Shown here piece by piece: positions 1-8,270 of a stretch of DNA of 64,000 nt; positions within the stretch are counted from its first letter, which is position 1; each line of letters opens with the position of its first letter. Location of the stretch: positions 62,001 through 126,000 of the forward strand of contig NZ_KQ949039.1 of assembly GCF_001514285.1 (NCBI RefSeq), given 5' to 3'. Position numbers and translations under genes: made by a program. Under the pieces are notes generated by a model. The model saw nothing but the letters and a program-made list of their open reading frames with translations, made no database searches and had not been told where the DNA came from. This stretch comes from Streptomyces sp. DSM 15324 (lineage in GTDB: Bacteria > Actinomycetota > Actinomycetes > Streptomycetales > Streptomycetaceae).

Positions 1-699
1 CAGGCCGCCGGCTTCACCGCCCGCTGGATCACCTTCGCCAACGACTGGCTGCGCGCCGACCACCCCGACATCACCGGCACCCAGGCCGTCGCCATCAAGG
101 TCCAGGGCGACCGCTCCGCCTTCCACCACTGCCGCTTCCTCGGTCACCAGGACACGCTGTACGCCGACTCGATCGCCCTGAGCGCCTTCGCCCGGCAGTA
201 CTACGCCCACTGCTACGTCGAGGGCGACGTCGACGTCGTCTTCGGCCGGGCCACCGCCGTCTACGAGCACTGCCACTTCCGCACCCTGAACCGCACCGAC
301 CTGGCATCCGCCCCCTACGGGTTCGTCCTCGCCCCCTCCACGGCGGGCGCCAACCCGCGCGGCTACCTGGTGACCCGCAGCCGGATCAGCAGCGAGGCCC
401 CGGACGCCTGCTACAAGCTGGCCCGCCCCTGGGTGCCCAGCTCCGCCCCCACCGCCCGGCCCTCGCTGACCGTCCGGGACACCCACCTCGGTGCCGGCCT
501 CGACGCGGTGGCCCCCTACACCGCCATGTCGGCCTCCTTCCCCTGGCAGAACCAGCGGTTCGCCGAGTACCGCAACACCGGCCCGGGAGCCGAGGTCACC
601 GTCCCCGAGAACCGCCCGCAACTCACCGACGGACAGGCCGCGTCGGCGACCCGGCAGACCTACCTCGGTGACTGGGAGCCCTGGCGGGGGGAGTGCTGA
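1..699 (+). CDS. Pectinesterase, 5' end outside window
   Basis: This is the C-terminal 232 codons of a carbohydrate esterase family 8 pectinesterase; the reading frame is already open at base 1. It would demethylate secreted homogalacturonan. The family motifs are visible: GHQDTLYAD around bases 142-168, EGDVDVVFG around 220-246 (the second Asp is the nucleophile in characterised pectinesterases) and ARPW near 421-432. It ends one base before the next pectinesterase, so the two are probably co-transcribed. The protein closely resembles its neighbour (shared NDWLRADHPDITGTQAV segment), indicating tandem duplication. The start and signal peptide cannot be seen. Confidence 0.93.
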   Translation, partial: QAAGFTARWITFANDWLRADHPDITGTQAVAIKVQGDRSAFHHCRFLGHQDTLYADSIALSAFARQYYAHCYVEGDVDVVFGRATAVYEHCHFRTLNRTDLASAPYGFVLAPSTAGANPRGYLVTRSRISSEAPDACYKLARPWVPSSAPTARPSLTVRDTHLGAGLDAVAPYTAMSASFPWQNQRFAEYRNTGPGAEVTVPENRPQLTDGQAASATRQTYLGDWEPWRGEC

Positions 700-700
700 G

Positions 701-1732
701 ATGTCGCTGTGCAGACGCACCCTCCTGGCGGGCCTCACCAGCGCCGCACTGCTCGGCACCACCCCCGCCCACGCAGGGTCCCGCCGCATCCTCGACGTCC
801 GTCCCGGCGACTCCGTCCAGGCGGCGGTGGACACGGCCGACGGCCCCGGCTGGACGATCGTCGTGCACCCGGGGACCTACCGCGAAGTCGTGAACATCAC
901 TGCCGACAAAGGGGAGTTGACCCTGTGCGGCGCGAGCCGTGACCCCCGTGCCGCCGTGATCGTCTACGACAACGCGGGCGGGACGCCGAGGCCCGACGGT
1001 TCGGGCACCCACGGCACGGCGGGCTCCGCCACCTTCACCTCCGCCGCCCCCGGGCTCACCGTCCACGGCCTCACCCTCGCCAACGACTGGCTGCGCGCCG
1101 ACCATCCGGACATCACCGGCACCCAGGCGGTCGCCGCCCATGTCACCGGCGACCGCAGCCACTTCGAGAACGTGCGCCTCCTCGCCCACCAGGACACCCT
1201 CTTCGCGGACACCACCGCGCTCGACGCCTTCGACCGGCAGTACTACCGCCACTGCCACATCGAGGGAGACGTCGACTTCGTCTTCGGGCGGGCCCGGGCC
1301 GTCTTCGAGGGCTGCCGCTTCCACACCCTGGAGCGGGACGTGACCTTCACCCCCAAGGGGATGGTCTTCGCCCCCTCCACCGCCCGGGCCAACCCCTACG
1401 GCTTCCTGGCCCTCGGCTCCCGGATCACCTCCGCCGCCGAGGACGCCGCGTACAAGATCGCCCGGCCCTGGGTGCCGTCGTACGAGACGACCGCCTGGCC
1501 CTCCCTGGTCGTCCGGGACACCTGGATCGGCCCCGGCATCGACGCGACCGCCCCCTACACGAACATGCGGGACGCCCACCCCTGGCAGACCATGCGCTTC
1601 AGCGAGCACGCCAACTCCGGCCCCGGCGCGGAGATCTCCGTACCCGAGAACCGGCCCCGGCTCACGGCGGAGGAGGCAGCCCTCCATACGCGACGGACCT
1701 ACCTCGGGGACTGGCTCGACCGCGTCCGGTGA
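701..1732 (+). CDS. Secreted pectinesterase (CE8)
   Basis: A 343-residue pectin methylesterase with a right-handed beta-helix. The N-terminus CRRTLLAGLTSAALLG followed by AHA-G suggests export, with cleavage after about residue 25. Catalytic motifs are present: QDTL with Asp165, GDVDFVFG with Asp192 as nucleophile, and ARPW with Arg255 and Trp257. The ATG at 701 was chosen because it gives the signal peptide directly and lies one base after the upstream stop; an open frame extends further upstream but runs into the preceding gene. It is a paralogue of the truncated esterase before it. The substrate is probably plant pectin, whose demethylated product feeds the PL9 lyases downstream. Confidence 0.93.
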   Translation: MSLCRRTLLAGLTSAALLGTTPAHAGSRRILDVRPGDSVQAAVDTADGPGWTIVVHPGTYREVVNITADKGELTLCGASRDPRAAVIVYDNAGGTPRPDGSGTHGTAGSATFTSAAPGLTVHGLTLANDWLRADHPDITGTQAVAAHVTGDRSHFENVRLLAHQDTLFADTTALDAFDRQYYRHCHIEGDVDFVFGRARAVFEGCRFHTLERDVTFTPKGMVFAPSTARANPYGFLALGSRITSAAEDAAYKIARPWVPSYETTAWPSLVVRDTWIGPGIDATAPYTNMRDAHPWQTMRFSEHANSGPGAEISVPENRPRLTAEEAALHTRRTYLGDWLDRVR

Positions 1733-1783
1733 ACCACCGCACCACCTCTCTCCTCTCCCCACACGAGAAAGGACCCGCACGCC

Positions 1784-2896
1784 ATGTCTCGTCGCACCGC
1801 CTTCGCGCTCGGCGCGGCCCTCGCCCTCGGCGCAGGTCTCGCCGTCCTCCCGGCCCAGGCGCAGGCCGCCACGGTGGTCGTCAGCAACTCCACCGCCCTG
1901 TCCAACGCCATCAGGAACGCCACCGCGGGCACGGTCATCCAGGTCCGGGGCGGCACCTACTACCCGACGGCCACCCTCCAGTCCACCGCCAACGGCAGTT
2001 CCTCCTCGCCGATCACGCTCACCGCGTACGGCTCGGAGACGGTGAGGATCGACGGCTCCTCGCTCCCCGACGGCGACTGGATCTTCAAGCTGACCGCCGA
2101 CTACTGGAACGTCTCGAACATCACCTTCCAGAACTCCCCGGACAGCGCGGTGGTCTGCCAGTCCTGCACCGGCACGGTCTGGAACAACATCAAGACCATC
2201 GACGGCGGCGACTCGGGCTTCACCCTCACCGGGGACGGCACGGTCAACAACACCGTCCGGAACATCGACTCCTACGGCAACTACGACGCCGCAGGCCACG
2301 GCGAGAACGCCGACGGGGTCGCCGTGAAGTTCGGCTCCGGTTCCGGCAACCTGATCACCGGCGCCCGCCTCTACAACAACGCGGACGACGGGATCGACTT
2401 CTGGTCCTTCTCCTCGCCCGTCACCATCGAGCACACCTGGTCCTTCGGCAACGGCGTCAACCGCTGGTCGGACCCGGCGTTCGCGGGCGACGGCAACGGC
2501 TACAAGCTGGGCGGCGACGGCGAGGTCGTCGCGCACGTCGTCAACAACTCCGCCGCGTGGGGCAACGCGGGCAACGGCTTCACCGAGAACTCCAACACCG
2601 GGGCGATCGTCCTCAACCGCACCACCGCCTACGCCAACAGCAAGTGGGGCTACTACTTCGCGACCGGCTCCGCCAGGCTCGGCAGGAACCTCGCGGTGGG
2701 CAACGGCGGCGGCGCGGTCAACAAGGGCTCGAGGGTCACCTCGGCCGGCAACAACTGGGACAGCGGCGTCCCGACGCCCGCCTTCAGGTCGACGAACGCC
2801 TCCACGACGTACAACGCCCGCGGTTCCAGCGGGACTCTGCCCGCCACGACGTTCCTGACGACGGGGTCGACGACGATCGGGGCGACGATGGACTGA
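1784..2896 (+). CDS. Secreted PL9 pectate lyase
   Basis: A 370-residue polysaccharide lyase of family 9. A Sec signal peptide ends near residue 28 (AQA-A). The mature part is a parallel beta-helix with the PL9 calcium-binding segment NNADDGIDFW (Asp201, Asp202, Asp205) and GNGYKLGG with Lys241, equivalent to the catalytic base of characterised PL9 enzymes. It cleaves polygalacturonate by beta-elimination outside the cell. AGAAAGGA precedes the ATG. It lies 51 bases after the pectinesterase, likely in one transcription unit. A close paralogue starts at 4130. Confidence 0.93.
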   Translation: MSRRTAFALGAALALGAGLAVLPAQAQAATVVVSNSTALSNAIRNATAGTVIQVRGGTYYPTATLQSTANGSSSSPITLTAYGSETVRIDGSSLPDGDWIFKLTADYWNVSNITFQNSPDSAVVCQSCTGTVWNNIKTIDGGDSGFTLTGDGTVNNTVRNIDSYGNYDAAGHGENADGVAVKFGSGSGNLITGARLYNNADDGIDFWSFSSPVTIEHTWSFGNGVNRWSDPAFAGDGNGYKLGGDGEVVAHVVNNSAAWGNAGNGFTENSNTGAIVLNRTTAYANSKWGYYFATGSARLGRNLAVGNGGGAVNKGSRVTSAGNNWDSGVPTPAFRSTNASTTYNARGSSGTLPATTFLTTGSTTIGATMD

Positions 2897-3035
2897 TCCC
2901 CGACCGGCCCGCCACCGCCGCCACCGACCCGCCACTGGGCCAACCGGGCGCTTGACCCGATTTTTGCCCGCCGAACGGGTATCGATCGGGCAACGGGTCT
3001 CGCGCCCGGCGGCGTGACGCGCGTAGAAACCTGTC

Positions 3036-3833
3036 ATGCATAAGTCACTGCGCATCGCGGCCTCCGTCGCCGCCTGTGCCCTCGCCGGTGCCGCCCTCTA
3101 CGGCGCCGGCGCGGCCACGGCCGGCCAGTCCACGGCCAACTCCACGCACGAGCCCTACAACATCGGGCTCCTGGTGAAGGACATCGACACCTACTACGGC
3201 ACCACGGCGGACGCGAACGGCGTGTACCAGGCCTCGCCGACCAGCCCGTACGCCAAGGACCTCGCGGCGATCGACAAGTCCGCGCGGAAGTACATCGACA
3301 AGGCGGCCCGCAAGGCCCGCCACCACGGCGAGAAGCCCGCGGTCGTCTTCGACATCGACGACACGCTGCTGCTCAGCCTCGACTACGAGAAGAAGACCAA
3401 CTACACCTACAACTCCGCCACCTGGGCCGAGTACGTGGCGAAGGCAGACCGTCCGGCGGTCTTCGGCAGCCCCGAGCTGGTGCAGTACGCCGAGTCCCAG
3501 GGCGTCGAGGTCTTCTACAACTCGGGCCTGAAGGAGTCCCAGCGCGTCTCCGCCGTCGCGAACCTGAAGAAGGTCGGCGCCGACGTCAACCTCGACGCCG
3601 CCCACATGTTCCTCAAGGACGCGGCCAACCCGCCGTCCTACCTGAGCGCCTGCGCCACCCCGAACAACTGGACCTGCACCACCGTCCAGTACAAGGCGGG
3701 CACCCGCAAGCACATCGAGAACGACCTCGGGTACGAGATCGTCGCCACCTTCGGCGACCAGTACTCCGACCTCGACGGCGGCTACGCGGACCGGCGGTAC
3801 AAGCTGCCCAACCCGACGTACTTCGTCAGCTGA
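3036..3833 (+). CDS. Secreted HAD-superfamily acid phosphatase (class B/IIIB)
   Basis: A 265-residue protein with an N-terminal hydrophobic export segment (about residues 7-29). It carries HAD motif I VFDIDDTLL with Asp106 and Asp108 as nucleophile and general acid, then NSGLKESQ (motif II region) and FGDQYSDLDGG (motif IV). This fits the subfamily IIIB acid phosphatases, which release phosphate from small phosphomonoesters outside the cytoplasm. The family is well recognised but the substrate is unknown. No convincing Shine-Dalgarno sequence precedes the ATG. It sits between two pectate lyases but has no obvious role in pectin breakdown. Confidence 0.88.
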   Translation: MHKSLRIAASVAACALAGAALYGAGAATAGQSTANSTHEPYNIGLLVKDIDTYYGTTADANGVYQASPTSPYAKDLAAIDKSARKYIDKAARKARHHGEKPAVVFDIDDTLLLSLDYEKKTNYTYNSATWAEYVAKADRPAVFGSPELVQYAESQGVEVFYNSGLKESQRVSAVANLKKVGADVNLDAAHMFLKDAANPPSYLSACATPNNWTCTTVQYKAGTRKHIENDLGYEIVATFGDQYSDLDGGYADRRYKLPNPTYFVS

Positions 3834-3960
3834 GACCGTACTCGGGACGCTCGGACGGGATCGTCCCCCGCTCGGTCCACGGGCCCAGCGGGGACGGTCC
3901 CGTCGCGTACGCCACGCGGTAGTCCTCCCTCGGGTGCCGTCCTCGGACCAGGGGCCGCCC
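3832..3960 (-). pseudogene. Remnant of a GH43-type glycoside hydrolase
   Basis: Read on the minus strand, this stretch encodes a short region ending DYRVAYATGPSPLGPWTERG then TIPSERPEYGL. This resembles the internal YATxxSPxGPW segment of family 43 arabinosidases and xylosidases. There is no upstream domain, no catalytic Asp/Glu set and no downstream remainder: the frame runs straight into the convergent phosphatase end. I read it as a decayed fragment left by rearrangement. The family assignment rests on motif recognition only. Confidence 0.6.
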
Positions 3961-4027
3961 GCCGTACAGCTCCCGCCCGTGCAGCGCGGGGGCAGCGAAA
4001 TTTCCGCCGGTCTCCTCCGTCCGGCCC

Positions 4028-4058
4028 GGCAACCCTTTCCGGTCGCGGCGGCGACTGA
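4028..4058 (+). promoter_or_regulatory. Candidate ECF-type promoter of the second PL9 lyase
   Basis: GGCAACCC (4028-4035) and CGACTGA (4052-4058) are separated by 16 bases, like -35 and -10 elements of an ECF sigma promoter. The start codon lies 72 bases downstream, leaving room for a normal leader. The same pair with a 15-base spacer, and with the same TTTCC after the first element, precedes the PL4 lyase operon on the other strand. An AT-rich GAAATTTCC lies upstream at 3997-4005. The promoter reading is inference; a structured 5' leader is the alternative. Confidence 0.45.
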
Positions 4059-4129
4059 TGTGCGGAAGCGGGCCGGGGCGGCCCCTCCGGCCCGCTTCCT
4101 CCCGGCAGCCCCTGTTGAAAGGAACACCC

Positions 4130-5284
4130 GTGCGTTTGAGTACCGGACGCCACCGCAAGGCGCGCACCCTCTCGATCGCCGCCGCCGTGGCGCTCGCCTC
4201 GGGGGGCGGCGGGGTCTACCTCGGCCTGTCGGGCGGCGGCGCCCGGGCCGCGTCCGCCACCGTCACCGTCTCCACCACCGCGCAGCTGGAGGCGGCCGTG
4301 AAGAACGCGGTCGCCGGCACGGTCATCCAGGTCCGGGGCGGCACCTACCGTCCGACGGCCACCCTCACCTCCACGGCCAGCGGCACGAGCGCGGCGCGCA
4401 TCACGCTCCAGGCCTACGGCCGCGAGAAGGTGCGGATCGACGGCTCCGAGCTGCCCGACGGCTCCTGGCTCACCGGCATCTACGGCAGCTACTGGACCGT
4501 CCAGAACCTCACCTTCCAGAACTCCCCGGCCCAGGGCCTGGTCGTCACCTCCTCCACCGGCGGGGTCTTCAAGAACCTCGTCACCGCGGACAACGGCGAC
4601 TCCGGGTTCACCCTGCGCGGCGACGGCACGGTCGGCAACCTCGTGCAGAACCTGGACAGTCACGGCAACTACGACGCGGCCGGGCACGGGCAGAACGCGG
4701 ACGGCATCGCCATCAAGTTCGGCTCCGGCAGCGGCAACAAGGTCACCGGCGCGCGGCTGGACGACAACGCGGATGACGGGCTGGAACTCTGGCAGTTCTC
4801 CACGCCGGTCACCATCGAGCACAGCTGGGCCTTCGGCAACGGCAGGAACCGCTGGGGGGACCCGGCGTTCGAGGGCGACGGCAACGGGTTCGAGCTGGGC
4901 GGCGGGGGCGTCTCGGTCGCGCACGTCGTCCACCACGACGCGGCCTGGGACAACACGGGCAACGGATTCACCGAGAACGCCAACACGGGCGCGATCGTGC
5001 TCTACCGCAACACGGCGTACTCCAATGCAAAGGCGGGATTCTCTTTCGCCACCGGCAAGGCGCGCCTCACCCGGAATCTCGCGGTCGGCGACAAAGGCGG
5101 ATCGTCGAAGCCGGGATCTTCGGCGGTGTCCGCCGCGAACAACTGGGACAGTGGCGTGACGGTTCCCAAGTTCCTTTCCACGGACGCGACTTCCGCGTAC
5201 GGTGCGCGAAAGTCGGACGGCGCGTTGCCGGCGACGGCCTTTCTCACCACGGGTTCCCCCGCCATCGGGTCCCCGATGAACTGA
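4130..5284 (+). CDS. Secreted PL9 pectate lyase, second copy
   Basis: A 384-residue paralogue of the lyase at 1784, with the same order of beta-helix segments (TVIQVRGGTY, NADDGLELW, GNGFELGG). The GTG at 4130 is preceded by GAAAGGA. The N-terminus has a basic stretch and a long hydrophobic region to about residue 40, fitting export. One difference matters: the segment GNGYKLGG of copy one is GNGFELGG here, so the Lys aligned with the PL9 catalytic base appears replaced by Glu. Copy two may therefore be altered in activity or act on a different substrate. A strong terminator follows. Confidence 0.9.
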   Translation: MRLSTGRHRKARTLSIAAAVALASGGGGVYLGLSGGGARAASATVTVSTTAQLEAAVKNAVAGTVIQVRGGTYRPTATLTSTASGTSAARITLQAYGREKVRIDGSELPDGSWLTGIYGSYWTVQNLTFQNSPAQGLVVTSSTGGVFKNLVTADNGDSGFTLRGDGTVGNLVQNLDSHGNYDAAGHGQNADGIAIKFGSGSGNKVTGARLDDNADDGLELWQFSTPVTIEHSWAFGNGRNRWGDPAFEGDGNGFELGGGGVSVAHVVHHDAAWDNTGNGFTENANTGAIVLYRNTAYSNAKAGFSFATGKARLTRNLAVGDKGGSSKPGSSAVSAANNWDSGVTVPKFLSTDATSAYGARKSDGALPATAFLTTGSPAIGSPMN

Positions 5285-5291
5285 GGAATGC

Positions 5292-5332
5292 GGGAAAAGC
5301 CCCCGTCGGGTTCCAGCGACGGGGGCTTTCCC
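5292..5332. terminator. Bidirectional terminator between convergent lyases
   Basis: A near-perfect hairpin has arms GGGAAAAGCCCCCGTC and GACGGGGGCTTTCCC with a 10-base loop and a single bulged A. It lies eight bases after the PL9 stop and 41 bases beyond the end of the convergent PL4 gene. The A-run on one arm and T-run on the other suit termination in both directions. Confidence 0.85.
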
Positions 5333-5372
5333 GATTGCCGGCCGCAGAGGGGCTGAAGCCGGCAAGTCCTTT

Positions 5373-7058
5373 TCAGGCGAGGAGATCGATGCAGTCGAAG
5401 GACGTGCCCGGGCTCAGGTACGCCGTGCCGGACGAGCCGCTGACGATGCTGATCCTGAGGACGTTCTCCTGCGAGACGTCCGTCTTCCAGGCGGTCGCCG
5501 GGACCTGGTACGTGAAGGTGTGGTTGTTGCCCCGGTAGGACCCCGTGGTCAGGGAACGGGTCGAGGGCTGGGCGACCGCCGCCGGGACCGCGGAGACCCA
5601 GTCGTTCACGCCGATGCGCGGGCGGCCGCCCGCGAACGCGTCGGTGACGCCGATGCGCAGGGTGTGGGCGGCCGCCGCCTGCTCCTTCGTCAGCCTGAAG
5701 TAGACCAGCACGCCGTCGTTGACGTCCTTCCACAGGTAGGCGGGGAAGGACGGGGCGGGGTCCGCGCCGCCGATCGTGACGTTGCCGGTCCACTTCGCCG
5801 CGCGGGCGTCGGAGGGGTGCGCGTAGGTCATGAGCCGGGCGTTCTTGAACTCCCCGGGCGTGCCGTCCCAGTCGCCGAGGCGCCAGACGGTCTTGGCCGT
5901 GGAGGGGTCGCCGGTGATCGTCAGGGTGTGCAGGCTGGTGGTGGTGCCCGCGGTCACCTTCACCTGCCGGGTGAGGACCGCCAGTTCGCCCTTGAAGACG
6001 GTCAGGGTGTACGTCCCCGGCAGCATCCCCTTGCAGGAGAACGCGCCCGTATCGGCCGCCGCCCTCGTCCAGTACTGGGCGTCCGGGGCTGCGAAGCCGA
6101 CGGTGTACGGATACCGCGCGTCCATGCCCTTCAGGCCCACGCCCGCGACCCTGCCGCGGCCGGCCCTGCCGACCCAGCCGGTGATGCCGAGGCCGTCCAC
6201 CCAGGCGGTGTCGAGGCCGGCTGCGGCCAGGGACGGGGAGGGCGCGCCGCCGTCGGTGAAGGCGAGGACGTACGGGCCCTGGAGGCCGAACCGTTCCGGC
6301 TCGGTCTGGGCCTCGTTGTAGTGCAGGATCTCGTAGAGGCCCGCGCCCTTGTCGTTGGAGTGGCGCAGCAGCGAGCGGTAGAAGGGGCCGCCGGAGGCCT
6401 TCTCGTGGTTCGAGCGGACCAGGTACAGGCCGACCGAGCCCGTCGTGAAGCCGACGTGGTCGTAGTCGACGGTCCGCTTGCCCGAGTAGTGCTTGGAGTG
6501 GGTGGTGCCGTCGGCGCGCCGCCAGACGTCCCCGGCCTCGATGACGGTGTCGGAGGCCTCGATCCAGGAGTCCGAGCCGGTGTTGGGGAACATGCCGGGC
6601 CTGAGGCGGACGATGTAGCGGGTGGCGGTGAAGGACGCGTCCGCCTTGTCCGTCCACAGGTAGATGTTGTTCTCGCCGTTGCGGGCCGCGTACCACTGGG
6701 TGATCGGGCCGTGCACCACCTTGATCAGGATCGTGGACCCCGACTGCCTGATCGTCACCGTGGAGGCGCCGAGGCCGGACTCCACGTGCGAGTGCCTGCC
6801 GCCGTAACCCTCGTACTCCTTGCCACGGTAGACCAGGGAGGTGAGGTCGCCGGTGGTCTTGGAGACCTTGAAGACGAGCGAGGAACCGGTGTCCACGACG
6901 TAGTCGCGGCCGTCGTCCCGGTAGCCGAACGCGGCCGCCGAGGCGGACGAGAGCAGTCCGGCGCCGCCCGCGACTGCGGCGCCCGTGGCGGCCACCCCGA
7001 CGGCGGAGGCCCCGAGCACGCGTCGCCGCGTGAGAGGTCGTCTTCTGTGCGTGCTCAC
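5373..7058 (-). CDS. Secreted PL4 rhamnogalacturonan endolyase
   Basis: A 561-residue protein. The N-terminus THRRRPLTRRRVLGASAVG is a twin-arginine type signal, with cleavage probably near SASAAA. The body matches family 4 rhamnogalacturonan lyases: an N-terminal catalytic beta-super-sandwich, a middle FnIII-like part (LPGTYTLTVFKGELAV) and a C-terminal carbohydrate-binding-like domain (WRLGDWDGTPGEF to the end). It would cleave the rhamnose-galacturonate backbone by beta-elimination, complementing the homogalacturonan enzymes. The GTG at 7058 is chosen because GGAG stands eight bases before it; a GTG at 7094 in the same frame lacks a ribosome site. Confidence 0.88.
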   Translation of the reverse strand: MSTHRRRPLTRRRVLGASAVGVAATGAAVAGGAGLLSSASAAAFGYRDDGRDYVVDTGSSLVFKVSKTTGDLTSLVYRGKEYEGYGGRHSHVESGLGASTVTIRQSGSTILIKVVHGPITQWYAARNGENNIYLWTDKADASFTATRYIVRLRPGMFPNTGSDSWIEASDTVIEAGDVWRRADGTTHSKHYSGKRTVDYDHVGFTTGSVGLYLVRSNHEKASGGPFYRSLLRHSNDKGAGLYEILHYNEAQTEPERFGLQGPYVLAFTDGGAPSPSLAAAGLDTAWVDGLGITGWVGRAGRGRVAGVGLKGMDARYPYTVGFAAPDAQYWTRAAADTGAFSCKGMLPGTYTLTVFKGELAVLTRQVKVTAGTTTSLHTLTITGDPSTAKTVWRLGDWDGTPGEFKNARLMTYAHPSDARAAKWTGNVTIGGADPAPSFPAYLWKDVNDGVLVYFRLTKEQAAAAHTLRIGVTDAFAGGRPRIGVNDWVSAVPAAVAQPSTRSLTTGSYRGNNHTFTYQVPATAWKTDVSQENVLRISIVSGSSGTAYLSPGTSFDCIDLLA

Positions 7059-7090
7059 GGTCCGTTCTCCGTCGCTCGGTGCGGGTTGTG

Positions 7091-7267
7091 TCACTGGTGC
7101 GTGCGGGCAGATGACGAAAACCCGCAGGCGGTTCCCACCGGGGCCGGCAGCGGCGTGGTCACGCGCGCCGCGCCGGTGAGGTCCGGGGCGGTGGAGCCCG
7201 CGATCAGCGCCCGTCGCCCGGTGACGCGGCGGCGGTGCCGGGTGCGCGGTTCAGCGGAAGCAGTCAT
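7091..7267 (-). CDS. 58-residue ORF with good ribosome site ahead of the PL4 lyase
   Basis: The ATG at 7267 is preceded by GAGGAA at good spacing. The product begins MTASAEPRTRHRRRVTGRRA then a weakly hydrophobic stretch, like a decayed Tat signal peptide without a mature domain. It stops 32 bases before the lyase start. It lies directly downstream of the GGCAACCC element, so ribosomes loading here would be the first on the lyase mRNA. It is either the leftover signal peptide of a deleted secreted enzyme or a leader ORF. No function can be assigned. Confidence 0.4.
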   Translation of the reverse strand: MTASAEPRTRHRRRVTGRRALIAGSTAPDLTGAARVTTPLPAPVGTACGFSSSARTHQ

Positions 7268-7303
7268 GTGCCGGTTCCTCGGGTGGTGGTGACTCCTGCG
7301 CTC

Positions 7304-7334
7304 TCAGGTCGCCACCGGTGGGGAAAGGGTTGCC
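7304..7334 (-). promoter_or_regulatory. Candidate ECF-type promoter of the PL4 lyase operon
   Basis: On the minus strand GGCAACCC (7334-7327) is followed after 15 bases by CGACCTGA (7311-7304). TTTCC follows the first element exactly as at 4028, and an A-rich GGAAAAAATTCC lies upstream. The 58-residue ORF with its GAGGAA site begins 37 bases downstream. The match between two unlinked leaders of pectin enzymes supports a shared control element; its nature as a promoter is inference. Confidence 0.45.
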
Positions 7335-7385
7335 GCCGTTCCGGAATTTTTTCCGCGCGCCCCGTACGGGCGGGGCGCGCGGTCC

Positions 7386-8270
7386 CTACGAGGCGCCGCC
7401 GGAGGTGTCCTCGGCGGCGAAACCGCTGCCGAGGGTGCGGGCCTTGCCGTCCGACCGGCCCGTGATGACATAGCTGTCGCCGTCGGCGTCCCGGCCGCCG
7501 TGGTCGTGGTTGTACTGCCCGGCGAACACCCACTCGCCCACGGGGACCGTACGGCCCTCCTTGAGCACCCAGGTGTAGACCAGGAAGCCGTCCTGTTCGG
7601 TGACCGTCAGGTCGAAGTCCTGCTCCGGCAGCGACCGCCAGGCCCCGGTGTCGGACACCTTGCCGGTCTGGGCGATCCTCAGCTGCACGGTGAGCGCGGT
7701 GGCGACCTCCGTGGCCCGGACGGTGACGTTGCTCTGGGCCCAGAAGTCGTTGCTGTGGGGGTCCACGGAGCCGTCCGACGACAGCGGCCCGTCTTCCTTG
7801 TCGTCGACGGCCGGCAGGAGCACGACGGCCGACGTGGTGGGGGACGAGGTGGCGGAGGGCGTCGGGGAACCGCTCGGCTTCCTGGGGCCCTTCGACCCGC
7901 CGCCGGACCCGGAGGTCGGGGTGGCCTTCGGGGAGGCCGGCGGCCGGCTCGTGGCGTCGGGGGAACGCACCGGTGTCGGCGAGACGGAGACCGTCTGCTC
8001 CACGCGGGTGTCGTCCTTCACCGCGGACGCCACCGCGTACCCGCCGACCGCGAGCATGCCCGCGACCGCGGCCGTGGCTCCCACGACCCGCGTCCAGCCC
8101 CAGACCAGCGGGCGGGTCGCGCGGTGCGCGCGCCGTTGCTGCACCTGGGGCCCAGCCGCCATGCCGCGCTCGACCCGGGCCAGGATGCGGGCCCGGTCCG
8201 GCTCGTACGCCTCGGCCGCCTCGTGCAGCCGGGCGCGCAGCTCGTCGTGCACGTCCCGCTGCATCGTCAT
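7386..8270 (-). CDS. Single-pass membrane protein coupled to ECF sigma factor (putative anti-sigma/sensor)
   Basis: A 294-residue protein: a cytoplasmic N-terminus of about 60 residues with charged helices, one transmembrane segment (VVGATAAVAGMLAVGGYAVA, about 62-81), a Pro/Ser/Thr linker and a C-terminal extracellular domain of about 130 residues (DFWAQSNVTVRATEVA to the end). Its ATG overlaps the sigma factor stop as ATGA, so translation is coupled. It has no zinc-binding HxxxCxxC of classical anti-sigma factors. Position and topology suggest it senses an external signal and controls the sigma factor; sequence alone does not prove this. Confidence 0.75.
   Translation of the reverse strand: MTMQRDVHDELRARLHEAAEAYEPDRARILARVERGMAAGPQVQQRRAHRATRPLVWGWTRVVGATAAVAGMLAVGGYAVASAVKDDTRVEQTVSVSPTPVRSPDATSRPPASPKATPTSGSGGGSKGPRKPSGSPTPSATSSPTTSAVVLLPAVDDKEDGPLSSDGSVDPHSNDFWAQSNVTVRATEVATALTVQLRIAQTGKVSDTGAWRSLPEQDFDLTVTEQDGFLVYTWVLKEGRTVPVGEWVFAGQYNHDHGGRDADGDSYVITGRSDGKARTLGSGFAAEDTSGGAS

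Noticed and set aside
2988..3020. GGCAACGG followed by CGTGACG upstream of the phosphatase, a possible third copy of the ECF-like element
   Set aside because: The second half does not match CGAC(C)TGA and the TTTCC after the first half is absent.
623..3055. 810-codon open frame on the minus strand across the pectin genes
   Set aside because: It is antisense to two clear secreted enzymes, is Arg/Gly/Val-rich without domains, and is explained by GC-rich third positions.
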